From the NCBI RefSeq assembly GCF_900176645.1, contig NZ_FXAN01000072.1, positions 1-64,000 on the forward strand: a DNA stretch of 64,000 nt, in the 5' to 3' direction. Below, piece by piece: positions 55,768 to 64,000 of the stretch. How positions within the stretch are numbered: the first letter of the stretch is position 1; every line of letters begins with the position of its first letter. The notes under the pieces were generated by a model, which was given only the letters and a program-made list of their open reading frames with translations, had not been told where the DNA came from and searched no databases. The DNA is from Burkholderia singularis. Its GTDB lineage: Bacteria; Pseudomonadota; Gammaproteobacteria; Burkholderiales; Burkholderiaceae. Position numbers and translations under genes: made by a program.

Positions 55768-56643
55768 CTACCCCCCTTCTCGACGCGGCACCGCCCCGAC
55801 GTCGCCGCCGGCGTCGATTCCTTGCGCGTCCCCGCTGCCGCCCTGCTGCGCGCCCGCCGGATAAGCCGCGTCCCGCAGCCGCGCCAGCTCCGCATCGAGC
55901 GGCCGGCCGGCGGCGCGCTGCATCTGCGCGAGCGCGTGCGCGACCGCGGCGCGCGCGCGCGCCGCCATCTCGCGCCGGTCGCCTGTCGCCGCGATCGGCT
56001 CGCCGACGTACAGATGCGCGGTCAGCGGCCCGCTCTCCAATACCCGGTCGAGCGACTTGCCAAGCGAAAGTTCACCGACATACGCCGGCGCCAGCGACTG
56101 GCGCCCGTGCGCATCCTCATACATCAGGCAAATCGGTTGCACCGCGCACTGCGCCTCGACCACGGCTTGGAACATATTCGAATGGAACGGCAAAAGCCCG
56201 AGGCCATCGGACGTCGTGCCTTCCGGAAACACGCACATCAGTTCGCCGTTGCCGAGACGAGCGGCCAGCGCGTGCATGATCCGCTTCGCCTCGCTGCGCT
56301 TCTCGCGCTGAATGAACACGGTGCCCAGACGCTCGGCCAACCAGCCGATCACCGGCCAGTCCCGCACCTCGGCCTTGGAGACGAACGGCGTCGGCCGCCA
56401 CGCATTGATCACGTAGATATCGAGCCACGACACATGATTGCCGACCACGAGCGCGCGCGCGTCGAGCCGCGCGCTGTCGTTATGCACGACGAGCCGCATC
56501 CCGCAGAGCCGCAGCATCTTCAGGGTCCAGCGCTGCGTGAGTTGCCGGCGCCGCGCGGGCGCCGCGCGCCGAAAACGGATGGCGACGATCGCCATTCCAG
56601 CCAGCAGATGCAGGACGAGGCGCGCCTTGCGGAGGGCTTTCAT
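55768..56643 (-). CDS. 1-acyl-sn-glycerol-3-phosphate acyltransferase family (PlsC-like)
   Basis: A 291-residue lysophospholipid acyltransferase. The catalytic HX4D motif NHVSWLD (His70, Asp75) and the glycerophosphate-binding FPEGTTSDG (139-147) are intact, after an N-terminal membrane segment. It probably acylates lysophosphatidate or another lysolipid at the inner membrane. The start MKALRKARLV at 56643 is chosen over a long upstream extension that would overlap pyrC'. It starts 14 bases after the pyrC' stop on the same strand. Confidence 0.88.
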   Translation of the reverse strand: MKALRKARLVLHLLAGMAIVAIRFRRAAPARRRQLTQRWTLKMLRLCGMRLVVHNDSARLDARALVVGNHVSWLDIYVINAWRPTPFVSKAEVRDWPVIGWLAERLGTVFIQREKRSEAKRIMHALAARLGNGELMCVFPEGTTSDGLGLLPFHSNMFQAVVEAQCAVQPICLMYEDAHGRQSLAPAYVGELSLGKSLDRVLESGPLTAHLYVGEPIAATGDRREMAARARAAVAHALAQMQRAAGRPLDAELARLRDAAYPAGAQQGGSGDAQGIDAGGDVGAVPRREGG

Positions 56644-56657
56644 GATGGGCGCTCGCG

Positions 56658-57938
56658 TCAACGGCGCTCGAACGCGACCTGGCCGGCAACGAGCGTCGCG
56701 CACACCTGCGTCGGCAGTTCGTAGCCGAGGAACGGCGTATTGTGCCCCTGGCTCTTCAGCGCGCGCGGCTCGACATACCAGTGCGCGCGCGGATCGAACA
56801 CGCACAGATCGGCTGCCGCGCCCTCCGCGATCCGGCCGGCCGGCAGCTTCAGCACATCGGCCGGCGCCGAGCTGATCTTCGCCAGCGCCTGCGCGAGCGG
56901 CACGCCCGCCTCACGCGCCCACTTCACCGTCAGCGACAGCAGCAGTTCAAGCCCCGTCGCGCCCGGCGTCGCTTCCGCGAACGGCAGCAGTTTTTCATCG
57001 TCATCGACGGGGGTGTGGTCGGAGCAGATCGCGTCGATCGTGCCGTCGGCCAGCGCCGCGCGGATCGCTTCGCGGTCGCGCTCGTTGCGCAGCGGCGGAT
57101 CGAGGCGAAATTGCGCATCGAAATAGCCGATATCGACGTCAATCAGATGCAGGTGATTCACGCCGACGTCGCAGGTCACATTCAGGCCCTCGGCCTTCGC
57201 CGCGCGCACGAGCGCGATACCCGCCGCCGACGACAGCCGCGCGACGTGCACGCGCGCGCCCGTCACGCGCATCAACTCGAACAGCGTATGCAGCGCGATC
57301 GTCTCGGCCGCGACCGGCACGCCCGACAGGCCGAGCCGCGACGCAACCGGCCCGCTCGCCGCGACGCCGCCCTTCGCGAGAAACGCGTCGACCGGGCGCA
57401 GCCACACCGTATAGCCGTAAGTGCTCGCATATTGCAGCGCGCGCAGCAGCACCTGCGTATCGGTGACGGGCACGTTCGCCTGCGTGAAGCCGATGCACCC
57501 CGCTTCGGTCAATTCGACCATCTCCGTGATCACGCTGCCCTTCAGGCCGACGGTCAGCGCGCCGAGCGGATACACGTGGGCCTGATGCAGATTGCGGGCG
57601 CGAAACTTCAGCATCTCGACCAGGCCAGGCTCGTCGAGCACGGGATCGGTGTCGGGCGGACACACGAGGCTCGTCACGCCGCCCGCGACGGCCGCGGCCA
57701 TCTCCGATTCGAGCGTCGCCTTGTGCTCGTAGCCGGGTTCGCGCAGCCGCGCCGACAAGTCGACGAAGCCCGGTGCGACGATCATCCCGGTCGCGTCGAT
57801 CGTCTTGGCCGCGTTGAAATCGGCGGGCGCGCTCGCGCCGATCGCCGCGATTTTTCCGGCCGCGACGAATACGTCGGCCTGCCGCTCGGTGCCGGCCGCC
57901 GGATCGATCACCGTGCCGCCTTTGATATGAATCTTCAT
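56658..57938 (-). CDS. pyrC: Dihydroorotase-like protein PyrC' (non-catalytic ATCase partner)
   Basis: A 426-residue amidohydrolase-fold protein that resembles dihydroorotase but lacks the zinc-binding HxH: the canonical PGFVDxHxHLREPG reads PGFVDLSARLREPG, with Ser62 and Arg64 in place of both His. It is therefore expected to be catalytically inactive. In Pseudomonas such PyrC' proteins are structural partners needed to assemble aspartate transcarbamoylase. It follows pyrB by 91 bases, and pyrB has the N-terminal extension of this class. A separate active dihydroorotase should be encoded elsewhere. Confidence 0.9.
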   Translation of the reverse strand: MKIHIKGGTVIDPAAGTERQADVFVAAGKIAAIGASAPADFNAAKTIDATGMIVAPGFVDLSARLREPGYEHKATLESEMAAAVAGGVTSLVCPPDTDPVLDEPGLVEMLKFRARNLHQAHVYPLGALTVGLKGSVITEMVELTEAGCIGFTQANVPVTDTQVLLRALQYASTYGYTVWLRPVDAFLAKGGVAASGPVASRLGLSGVPVAAETIALHTLFELMRVTGARVHVARLSSAAGIALVRAAKAEGLNVTCDVGVNHLHLIDVDIGYFDAQFRLDPPLRNERDREAIRAALADGTIDAICSDHTPVDDDEKLLPFAEATPGATGLELLLSLTVKWAREAGVPLAQALAKISSAPADVLKLPAGRIAEGAAADLCVFDPRAHWYVEPRALKSQGHNTPFLGYELPTQVCATLVAGQVAFERR

Positions 57939-58029
57939 GCGCTGTCTGCTTATGCGTTGAATGCGTGAATGCGTCGAGTCCGATGCGCGGCGCGCCGCGG
58001 CGGGCACGAGCCCGCGCCGCCGCGCGCGT

Positions 58030-59061
58030 TCAGTCGCTGTTGCCCGCGACGATGCCCATCACCGCCATGCGCACGGCAATGCCGAAAGTCACCTGGTTCA
58101 GGATCACGGATTGGGGACCGTCTGCCACCTGCGAGTCGATCTCGACGCCGCGGTTCATCGGGCCGGGGTGCATCACGATCGCGTCGGGCGCGGCCAGCGC
58201 GAGACGCTCGGGCGTAAGCCCCCAGCTTTTGAAATACTCCTGCGCGGACGGCAGCAGCGCGCCGCTCATCCGTTCGTTCTGCAAACGAAGCATGATGATC
58301 ACGTCGACGCCCTTCAGACCTTCATCGAGATTGTGGAATACCCGCACGCCCATCTGCTCGAGCCCGCCAGGCAACAGCGTGCGCGGGCCGATCGCGCGCA
58401 CCTCGGGCACGCCGAGCGTGGTCAGCGCGTGGATATCCGAGCGCGCGACGCGCGAGTGCAGGATATCGCCGACGATGGCCACACGCAGCTTCGTAAAATC
58501 GCGCTTGTAGTGGCGGATCGTATACATGTCGAGCAGGCCCTGCGTCGGATGCGCATGGCGGCCGTCTCCCGCGTTGATCACGTGCACGTGCGGCGCGCAG
58601 TGCTCGGCGATCAGGTACGGCGCGCCGCTCGACGCATGGCGCACGACGAACAGATCGGCATGCATCGCCGACAGGTTGTTGATCGTGTCGAGCAGCGATT
58701 CGCCCTTGCTCGTCGACGACGCGTTGATATTCAGATTGATCACGTCGGCGGACAGGCGCTTCGCCGCGATCTCGAACGTCGTGCGGGTGCGCGTCGAGTT
58801 CTCGAAGAACAGGTTGAACACCGATTTGCCGCGCAACAGCGGCACCTTCTTCACTTCGCGGTCGGTCACGCTGACGAATTGCTCGGCGGTGTCGAGGATC
58901 TGGTTGACGATCGCGCGGGGCAACCCCTCGATCGTCAGCAGATGCTTGAGCTCGCCGTTCTTCGTGAGCTGCGGGTTGCCCTTCAGGAAGCCGTAGCGAT
59001 GGCGCTCGGCGGGCGCGGACGCAGCGGAGGTGCCGGTGCGGCCGGAAATGTCGGTCGTCAT
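58030..59061 (-). CDS. pyrB: Aspartate carbamoyltransferase catalytic subunit PyrB
   Basis: PyrB condenses carbamoyl phosphate with aspartate, the first committed step of pyrimidine synthesis. The 343-residue protein has the carbamoyl-phosphate loop [12 protein letters not shown] (STRTR at 89-93), [14 protein letters not shown] and [10 protein letters not shown]. An N-terminal extension of about 30 residues before the core is typical of class A ATCases that bind PyrC'. The ATG at 59061 begins [10 protein letters not shown]. No PyrI regulatory subunit is nearby. Confidence 0.95.
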   Translation of the reverse strand: MTTDISGRTGTSAASAPAERHRYGFLKGNPQLTKNGELKHLLTIEGLPRAIVNQILDTAEQFVSVTDREVKKVPLLRGKSVFNLFFENSTRTRTTFEIAAKRLSADVINLNINASSTSKGESLLDTINNLSAMHADLFVVRHASSGAPYLIAEHCAPHVHVINAGDGRHAHPTQGLLDMYTIRHYKRDFTKLRVAIVGDILHSRVARSDIHALTTLGVPEVRAIGPRTLLPGGLEQMGVRVFHNLDEGLKGVDVIIMLRLQNERMSGALLPSAQEYFKSWGLTPERLALAAPDAIVMHPGPMNRGVEIDSQVADGPQSVILNQVTFGIAVRMAVMGIVAGNSD

Positions 59062-59144
59062 GATGTGCGTGATTCCAACGTGTTGCTGAACGGCACGCCC
59101 GCGCAAATCGGGCGCGGGCGGCCGGAATGCATGACGCTGCGGCC

Positions 59145-59663
59145 TCAGAGGCCGCGCGCCTCGGTGCGAAGCGTGAACGCGGCGGCGTCGGTGCGCTCGA
59201 GCACGAGCGTCGCGTCGGCCGCGACGTCGAGCGTGCCGCCGACGAAGCGCGCCGCCACCGGCAGCTCGCGCCCGCCGCGATCGGCAAGCACCGCCAGTTC
59301 GACGGCGGCGGGACGCCCGTAGTCGAACAGTTCGTTGAGCGCGGCCCGCACGGTGCGCCCGGTGTACAGCACGTCGTCGACGAGCACGATCCGGCGCCCT
59401 TCGACCTCGAACGGCAGCGAGGTCGGACTCGCCTGGCTGTGCAGCCCCTTTTTCGCGTAATCGTCACGATGCAGCGCGACATTGACAACGCCGAAGCCCG
59501 GCGCGGCCAAATCGCGCGCCAGACGCTCCGCAAGCCATGCACCGCCGCTGTAAATGCCGGCAACGACAGGGCCGTGCGGCGCTGAGAACGCGGCTTGCCC
59601 ATAGGCGCCGCGAATCTGGTCGAGCAGGACGCGGTAAAGCGCCTCGGCATCAATGAAGCTCAT
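59145..59663 (-). CDS. pyrR: PyrR bifunctional pyrimidine regulator / uracil phosphoribosyltransferase
   Basis: A 172-residue type I phosphoribosyltransferase. The PRPP-binding motif [17 protein letters not shown] is clear and [14 protein letters not shown] precedes it. In Gram-positives PyrR binds pyr mRNA to attenuate transcription; in proteobacteria it may act mainly as an enzyme or regulator in ways that differ. It overlaps ruvX by 14 bases and precedes pyrB by 83 bases; I saw no obvious anti-terminator hairpin in that gap. Confidence 0.9.
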   Translation of the reverse strand: MSFIDAEALYRVLLDQIRGAYGQAAFSAPHGPVVAGIYSGGAWLAERLARDLAAPGFGVVNVALHRDDYAKKGLHSQASPTSLPFEVEGRRIVLVDDVLYTGRTVRAALNELFDYGRPAAVELAVLADRGGRELPVAARFVGGTLDVAADATLVLERTDAAAFTLRTEARGL

Positions 59664-60090
59664 GATGGTCGGACAACTCGTCGAGATATTGTTGAAGAAT
59701 GATGCGGGCGGCTTCGGCATCGATGCGCGCCGCGGCCGCGCCGCGCGCGCGCAAATCCGCGCGCGCGTCGACCGACGAGTAACGTTCGTCGACCCAGCTC
59801 ACGGGCAGATTGAAGCGTCCGTTCAATTGATTGCCGAAGCGCCTGGCCTGCTGCGTCATCTCGTGCGGCGCGCCGTCCGGATGAAGCGGCAAGCCGACGA
59901 CGAGCGCATCCGGCTGCCACTGCGCGATCAGCTCGCCAATCGCCTTGAAGCGATGCTCGCGGTTTAGATTGGGGATGATGACGAGCGCACGGGCCGATCG
60001 AGTCAGCCGATTGCCGATCGCCACGCCAATGCGTTTTTCGCCGTAGTCGAACGCAAGGAGCGTCGCGTCGCGCGCAAGCACCGCGCTCAT
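59650..60090 (-). CDS. ruvX: Holliday junction resolvase-like protein RuvX (YqgF)
   Basis: A 146-residue RNase H-fold nuclease, implicated in pre-16S rRNA 5'-end processing. It shows [16 protein letters not shown] at the N-terminus, [12 protein letters not shown] in the middle and [10 protein letters not shown] near the C-terminus, carrying the family's acidic active-site residues. It overlaps yqgE by four bases and pyrR by 14 bases, so the three are coupled; yqgE-ruvX pairing is widespread. Confidence 0.94.
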   Translation of the reverse strand: MSAVLARDATLLAFDYGEKRIGVAIGNRLTRSARALVIIPNLNREHRFKAIGELIAQWQPDALVVGLPLHPDGAPHEMTQQARRFGNQLNGRFNLPVSWVDERYSSVDARADLRARGAAAARIDAEAARIILQQYLDELSDHHELH

Positions 60091-60665
60091 GCGTGCCCTG
60101 CCTCGCCGGAGAGCATCGACGAACTGACTCCAAGCAAACCGAGCGCCGCCTCGAAACGCTCCTCGGCGGGCGTATCGAACACGATGCGCGGATCGGCCTC
60201 GACCGTGAGCCAGCCGTTCTTCGAGATTTCCTCTTCGAGCTGGCCAGCGCCCCAGCCGGCATGACCGAGCGTCAACAGGAACCGCTTCGGGCCCGTACCC
60301 GTCGCGACCGCCTCGAGCACGTCCTTCGACGTCGTCATCTCCAGCCCGCCTTCGACCGTCATCGATGAGTTGTACGAACTGCCCTCAACCGGCTCGTGCA
60401 GCACGAAACCGCGCTCGGTCTGCACCGGGCCGCCGAAATACACGGGGATGTGTAGAAGCGGCTCGATTTCGAGCTTCAAATCGATACGGTTGAAAAGCGA
60501 TTCGAGATCGATATCAGTCGGACGATTGATGACGAGGCCGAGCGCACCGCGCTCGCTGTGATCGCAAAGATAGACCACCGTTCCTGAAAACGTCGGATCG
60601 GCCATGTTCGGCATGGCGATCAGAAACTGGTTGGTGAGATTGATGCGATCGGAACTCTTAGACAT
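60087..60665 (-). CDS. YqgE/AlgH family protein (DUF179)
   Basis: A 192-residue cytosolic protein of the DUF179 family, with [20 protein letters not shown] near the start, [35 protein letters not shown] and [14 protein letters not shown], all conserved. The biochemical role is unsettled. The ATG at 60665 is preferred to an upstream start 63 bases away. It is first in yqgE-ruvX-pyrR-pyrB-pyrC'-plsC on the minus strand, and the promoter probably lies in the 228-base gap before it. Confidence 0.92.
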   Translation of the reverse strand: MSKSSDRINLTNQFLIAMPNMADPTFSGTVVYLCDHSERGALGLVINRPTDIDLESLFNRIDLKLEIEPLLHIPVYFGGPVQTERGFVLHEPVEGSSYNSSMTVEGGLEMTTSKDVLEAVATGTGPKRFLLTLGHAGWGAGQLEEEISKNGWLTVEADPRIVFDTPAEERFEAALGLLGVSSSMLSGEAGHA

Positions 60666-60893
60666 AGTTTGAATTTTAGCAAAGACCTCGCACGCCACGG
60701 TCGCCGCGCGAGTCGACACGATGTTCACTCACTCTATCACGCGTTCGAAACCCATCGATGTACCGTCCCGCGCGCTGTTGCCCGGCACCGCGCAATACAT
60801 GCTGCCACGACTTTCGCGATTTTTCGGTACGCGTCTTCAAGGTTCTTGTAACACACTTTGATACACCTGCTCGGCTCACCCGGCCCGCGCAGC

Positions 60894-62237
60894 TTATACC
60901 GAAGGGGCGTCCAAGCCCGACAATGCATGGGCGAGCGCCGCGCGCGCCGCCGATAGATCGGGCGGCGCCATGCCGGCTGCGATCTTGTGCAACGCGGCAC
61001 GCAGCGCTTCGGCCGCCTGGGCGCAGGCCGCCGGGCTGGGCGCAAGCCCGGTGCCGAGATGGGCGCGGCACCGCCATGCAAGCCCCAGCGCATCGGCGAG
61101 CAGCGCCGTATGCCCGAGGCCGAGAGCACACGCGGCCGAACCGACGCGATACGCTGCCTGCGCCGCGCGCAATGCCGCGCCGGCATCGGCCGTGCGCGCA
61201 TCCAGCGTAAGCTCGCTCATCGATGCATCCGCCGTTTGCAAAAAATCCTCATATGCATGACAGTTGACGACTACCGCGCCGAGCTCACGCGTCGGCTCGA
61301 CGCGCACCGCGTCCGCCTCCGCGCGCGCGGCGCCCGCCTCCCACAACGCCTCGGAAGCCTGCGTCCCCGCAACATGCCAAGCGACGGTCAACCCGTAGTC
61401 GTGCAGCAGCTCCACATCGGCGCCGTCCTCCGCCGCCGCGCCGTACAACGCGTAATCGCGCCAAAAGAGCGCGAGCGTCTGCCTGACGAGCGCGGCGGGC
61501 GCGATTCGCAAGCCGTGCGCCTGCTCGCCGAGCAGCAGATTGCAGCGCGCGAGAAAACGCTTGAGTTCGACACCGCCGCTCGCGCGCAGCACCCGGATGC
61601 ACGCAAGCGCAAGCCGCCAATAATCGTAAGGAAAAGGACCCGCGAGTTCGGCCACACAATCGGCAAGCCCGTCGAGCGCCGCGCTGGACGCTGCTTGCGG
61701 CGCGCGCAGCGCACCGAGCAATGCCTGCTCGTAACGTGCGCGCAAATGCGCGAGCGCATGTTCCGACAACGGATACAGCGTCGCGGCCGGCACTGGCCGC
61801 CCGGCAAGCGCCAGCGCGTCGGGCGGCGTGTCGGCGCGCAAATCGCCCGCGGCCTGCACGCGCAGCGCCCGATAGTGCTCGAACAGAACCGGCGAGCACG
61901 CAAGCTCGCGCAAATTGCGCCTCTCGACCGCCGCCCGGAAATCCCGCAACGCCGTTTCAAACTCGACCGGCTGCAACTCGATCGACGCAAGCGGCGCGGC
62001 TTGCGCCAGGGCATTGCAGAAGCGCTCGGCCGCAAGCCAGCCCGCTTCGCGCAACACGGCGGCCGCCGCGGCAAGCGAGGCGGCCGGATCGGCACGCCGC
62101 GCGAACGACTGCTGCGCGGCTTGCAATGCCGCATCGGCAGCCGGCACCGCACCGCCTCGCGGATTGGGCAACGCGTCCGGGATCGGGAGTGATGCGAATT
62201 CGCGGAAAGTGGGCACGAGCGTCAGCACCAGAAACAT
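60894..62237 (-). CDS. ChpA/FimL N-terminal-like orphan protein
   Basis: A 447-residue, Ala-rich, mostly helical protein without a signal peptide. The pattern of its middle (YEQALLGALR, DYWRLALACIRVLR, LKRFLARCNLLLG, VELLHDYGLTVAWHV) resembles the N-terminal region of ChpA/PilL, the kinase of the type IV pilus chemotaxis-like system, and FimL. It has no His-phosphotransfer, kinase or receiver domain. In related beta-proteobacteria the pilG/H/I/J-chpA cluster sits next to rubredoxin and this gene follows rubredoxin directly, so it may be a retained scaffold or a remnant. Function is uncertain. Confidence 0.6.
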   Translation of the reverse strand: MFLVLTLVPTFREFASLPIPDALPNPRGGAVPAADAALQAAQQSFARRADPAASLAAAAAVLREAGWLAAERFCNALAQAAPLASIELQPVEFETALRDFRAAVERRNLRELACSPVLFEHYRALRVQAAGDLRADTPPDALALAGRPVPAATLYPLSEHALAHLRARYEQALLGALRAPQAASSAALDGLADCVAELAGPFPYDYWRLALACIRVLRASGGVELKRFLARCNLLLGEQAHGLRIAPAALVRQTLALFWRDYALYGAAAEDGADVELLHDYGLTVAWHVAGTQASEALWEAGAARAEADAVRVEPTRELGAVVVNCHAYEDFLQTADASMSELTLDARTADAGAALRAAQAAYRVGSAACALGLGHTALLADALGLAWRCRAHLGTGLAPSPAACAQAAEALRAALHKIAAGMAPPDLSAARAALAHALSGLDAPSV

Positions 62238-62331
62238 AGCCGCGCCGCAAGCAGCGCAGGAAGACCGCCGATGCCGTTGCGCCTTACCGCCCGCCCTCGC
62301 TCACGCGGGACCGGGCGGCCGGAGATGGCGG

Positions 62332-62502
62332 TCAGATCTGAACCATCTCGAAATCTTCCTTACGCGCGCCGCACTCGGGGCATGTCCAATTGATGGGAAC
62401 ATCTTCCCAACGTGTGCCCGGAGCGATTCCCTCTTCCGGCAACCCAGCTTCTTCGTCGTAGATCCAACCGCAGATCAGGCACATCCAGCTTTTATGTTCC
62501 AT
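62332..62502 (-). CDS. Rubredoxin
   Basis: A 56-residue iron protein. The two Cys knuckles CLICG and CPECG coordinate the Fe(SCys)4 centre, and the core WIYDEEAGLPEEGIAPGTRW has the usual Tyr/Asp/Pro spacing. It donates or accepts single electrons for partners such as alkane hydroxylases or oxygen-detoxifying enzymes; the partner here is unknown. ATG at 62502, stop TGA at 62332-62334. It precedes the ChpA-like gene by 94 bases on the same strand and is divergent from the thiD-like kinase. Confidence 0.93.
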   Translation of the reverse strand: MEHKSWMCLICGWIYDEEAGLPEEGIAPGTRWEDVPINWTCPECGARKEDFEMVQI

Positions 62503-62717
62503 CTTAAGCCGCGTAAAGAAAAGTCGTCGATTTCAAAAGAGCCATGATGGTACCGTGTCGGCGCCGGGCTGCCTAGCAATCCGCCTTCTAGCGCGCCAGC
62601 GTGCCGGATCACGTTAAAAAAAAGCTCGATTCGGCAAATTCCGCCTCATAATGGCTGCGCGCACGCACATCTCAGGCGCATCTGGCCCGCTTCACCGTTT
62701 TTTCTTTCCCCATTTCC

Positions 62718-63566
62718 ATGTCCAGCAACACCCCTCCGATTGTCCTCACTTTCGGCCTGTCCGACCCGACGGGCGGCTCCGGCTTGCAAGCCGACCTGAT
62801 GACCCTGGCAAGCATGGGCTGTCACGGTGTGTCCGTCTTGACGGGCTATACCGTGCGCGATTCCGCCGCATGCGACGAAGTCACCGGGCTCGATCCCGAC
62901 ACCGTCGCCGCGCAAGCGCGCATGCTGCTCGAAGACATGCCCGTCGCCGCCTTCAAGATCGGCGCCGCGACGCGCGCCGAGGTCGTGAGCGCGATCGCCG
63001 AGGTGGCCGCCGACTACGACGGCGTACCACTCGTCCTCGCGCCGGATTTCACGCTCGACGACGAGCACGTGCTCGCCGCCGACGAGTTGCGCGAATCGAT
63101 CGCCGACCTGCTCGCGCCCCAGACGACGTTGCTCGTTGCCGATCACGCGACGCTTCTCGCGCTCGCGCAGCCCGACGGCGACGCCGAAGCGCCCAATCTG
63201 GACACCGCGCTGGCTCATTTGCTGAGTCAAGGCTGCGAGTACATTCTGGCGACGGAAACAGGCTCGCACCGGCTCGTCAACTCGCTGTACAGCGAGGAAG
63301 GCCAGATCCGGCAGGATTTGTGGGAACGCACGCCGCACCGGCTGATGGGCATCACCGACACGCTCGGCGCGGCGATCGCCGCACTGCTCGCGAACGGCCA
63401 GGAGCCGCCGGAAGCGGTGCGCGAAGCACAGGAATATCTGTACCAGGCGGCGCGCGGCGCATTCCGGCCCGGCATGGGCGCCTATCTGCCGGATCGGTTC
63501 TTCTGGGCGCGCAGCAACGACGACGAAACGCCGATGGCGTCGGCGATCGGCAAGCGCGCGCGCTGA
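62718..63566 (+). CDS. thiD: Hydroxymethylpyrimidine/phosphomethylpyrimidine kinase (ThiD family)
   Basis: A 282-residue ribokinase-like kinase phosphorylating HMP and HMP-P in thiamine synthesis. It starts VLTFGLSDPTGGSGLQADL, has SVLTGYTVRDS, and shows the anion-hole/catalytic-type region DTLGAAIAALLANG near the C-terminus, where the usual GTGC reads DTLGAA, an atypical sequence for this family. The C-terminal ~50 residues after the core (RGAFRPGMGAYLPDRFFWARS) are an extension seen in beta-proteobacteria. No TPP riboswitch (THI box) is visible upstream. It is divergent from rubredoxin and convergent with groL. Confidence 0.82.
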   Translation: MSSNTPPIVLTFGLSDPTGGSGLQADLMTLASMGCHGVSVLTGYTVRDSAACDEVTGLDPDTVAAQARMLLEDMPVAAFKIGAATRAEVVSAIAEVAADYDGVPLVLAPDFTLDDEHVLAADELRESIADLLAPQTTLLVADHATLLALAQPDGDAEAPNLDTALAHLLSQGCEYILATETGSHRLVNSLYSEEGQIRQDLWERTPHRLMGITDTLGAAIAALLANGQEPPEAVREAQEYLYQAARGAFRPGMGAYLPDRFFWARSNDDETPMASAIGKRAR

Positions 63567-63717
63567 TGCCGCCCCGCCGCCCTCGCGCCCGATAACCGCG
63601 TCGCGCGGGCTTGCCGAAGAGACGAAGGCGCGCGCCGCGCCGGCCACGTTCTATCGTTAGGCGTCCGGCCTGCAGCTTCCCGCTTTCTGCTTCAGGCCGG
63701 CGGCAGTCAGCCGCTCC

Positions 63718-63755
63718 AAACGAAAACACCCGCGTCGCCGCGGGTGTTTTCGTTT
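63718..63755 (-). terminator. Rho-independent terminator of groL
   Basis: A perfect 17-base stem around a TCGC loop (AAACGAAAACACCCGCG and its complement) lies between thiD and groL. A/T-rich stem ends supply T-tracts in both directions, so it can stop both convergent transcripts. Confidence 0.88.
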
Positions 63756-63806
63756 GGGAGAACGCGCGTCGCCGCGCGTTCTTCAATGCAACCGACGTGA
63801 TGCCGA

Positions 63807-64000
63807 TTACATGTCCATGCCCATGCCGCCCATGCCGCCCGGCATACCGCCCGGCGCCGGAGCGTCTTCCTTCGGCAGCTCGGCAACGGCTGCGTCCGTC
63901 GTCAGCAGCAGGCCCGCAACCGATGCCGCGTTCTGCAGCGCGGTGCGCGTGACCTTGGTCGGGTCGACGACGCCGGCTTCGACCATGTCGACGTACTCAC
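63807..64000 (-). CDS. groL: Chaperonin GroEL, C-terminal end (cut by window edge)
   Basis: Only the last 64 codons lie in the window. They read [19 protein letters not shown], then [19 protein letters not shown] and the Gly/Met-rich tail ending GGMGMDM and TAA, which is diagnostic of GroEL1-type housekeeping chaperonin. GroEL folds non-native proteins in an ATP-driven double ring with GroES. The 5' part and groES must lie beyond position 64000. Confidence 0.95.
   Translation of the reverse strand, partial: EYVDMVEAGVVDPTKVTRTALQNAASVAGLLLTTDAAVAELPKEDAPAPGGMPGGMGGMGMDM

Noticed and set aside
62503-62717. TPP riboswitch upstream of thiD
   Set aside because: No conserved THI-box sequence such as CTGAGA with the matching 3' half was found in the leader.
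1-64000. CRISPR arrays, complete insertion sequences, rRNA operons or replication origin
   Set aside because: No regularly spaced repeats, transposase motifs with terminal repeats, rRNA sequences or DnaA-box clusters were recognised by reading both strands.

Overview
The window is high-GC chromosomal DNA of a Burkholderia species, probably of the B. pseudomallei/thailandensis group. This is inferred from gene content and protein similarity: a Kdo 3-hydroxylase next to waaA/waaC, a five-gene O-glycosylation block (flippase, two glycosyltransferases, epimerase, sugar-1-P transferase), wbiG/wbiH/wbiI-like O-antigen genes, and the order yqgE-ruvX-pyrR-pyrB-pyrC'. No species assignment can be proved from the sequence alone.

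Layout: (1) 0-0.6 kb holds no recognisable gene, only a tRNA-like fragment and a terminator. (2) 0.7-6.3 kb is housekeeping: trmB, uppP, a DUF1439 lipoprotein, a YkgJ-type cysteine-cluster protein, hemN, a small conserved protein, a Pcm-family methyltransferase and a rhodanese. (3) 6.4-19.6 kb is a nitrogen-scavenging block: a class III omega-aminotransferase divergent from urtABCDE (urea ABC importer), followed by ureD-ureABCEFG (nickel urease and its chaperones). Perfect sigma-54 promoter matches precede urtA and ureA, and two NtrC-like half-palindromes lie upstream of the urtA promoter, so uptake and hydrolysis of urea look coupled to nitrogen limitation. (4) 19.8-24.6 kb is the LPS inner-core operon waaC-kdoO-waaA plus a phosphomannomutase/phosphoglucomutase. 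(5) 24.9-30.5 kb matches the five-gene Burkholderia general protein O-glycosylation cluster (ogc).

(6) 30.7-49.4 kb is an O-polysaccharide locus exported by an ABC transporter. A minus-strand conserved end (wbiI, wbiH, wbiG and a GT2) faces a plus-strand strain-specific middle: wzm, an acetyltransferase, a GT4, wzt, a 1220-residue pyruvyltransferase/coiled-coil/two-glycosyltransferase fusion, wecB and another GT. rmlBACD on the minus strand close it. The pyruvyltransferase plus wecB suggests a pyruvylated sugar, possibly ManNAc. (7) 49.8-50.6 kb is apaH. (8) 50.7-55.6 kb is an accessory stretch with visibly lower GC in places: a membrane acyltransferase, a lipoprotein FAD oxidoreductase, about 800 bp without a gene, and an unrecognised Ser/Asn-rich secreted protein. 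(9) 55.8-64 kb returns to core genes: plsC, a catalytically dead pyrC', pyrB, pyrR, ruvX, yqgE, an orphan ChpA/FimL-like protein, rubredoxin, a thiD-type kinase and the 3' end of groL.

The most unusual items are the multidomain pyruvyltransferase-glycosyltransferase fusion, the unknown secreted protein with its lipoprotein oxidoreductase neighbour, a 44-bp perfect palindrome inside rmlD, the ChpA-like orphan, and the paired sigma-54 promoters of the urea regulon. No CRISPR array, complete insertion sequence, rRNA or complete tRNA was seen.
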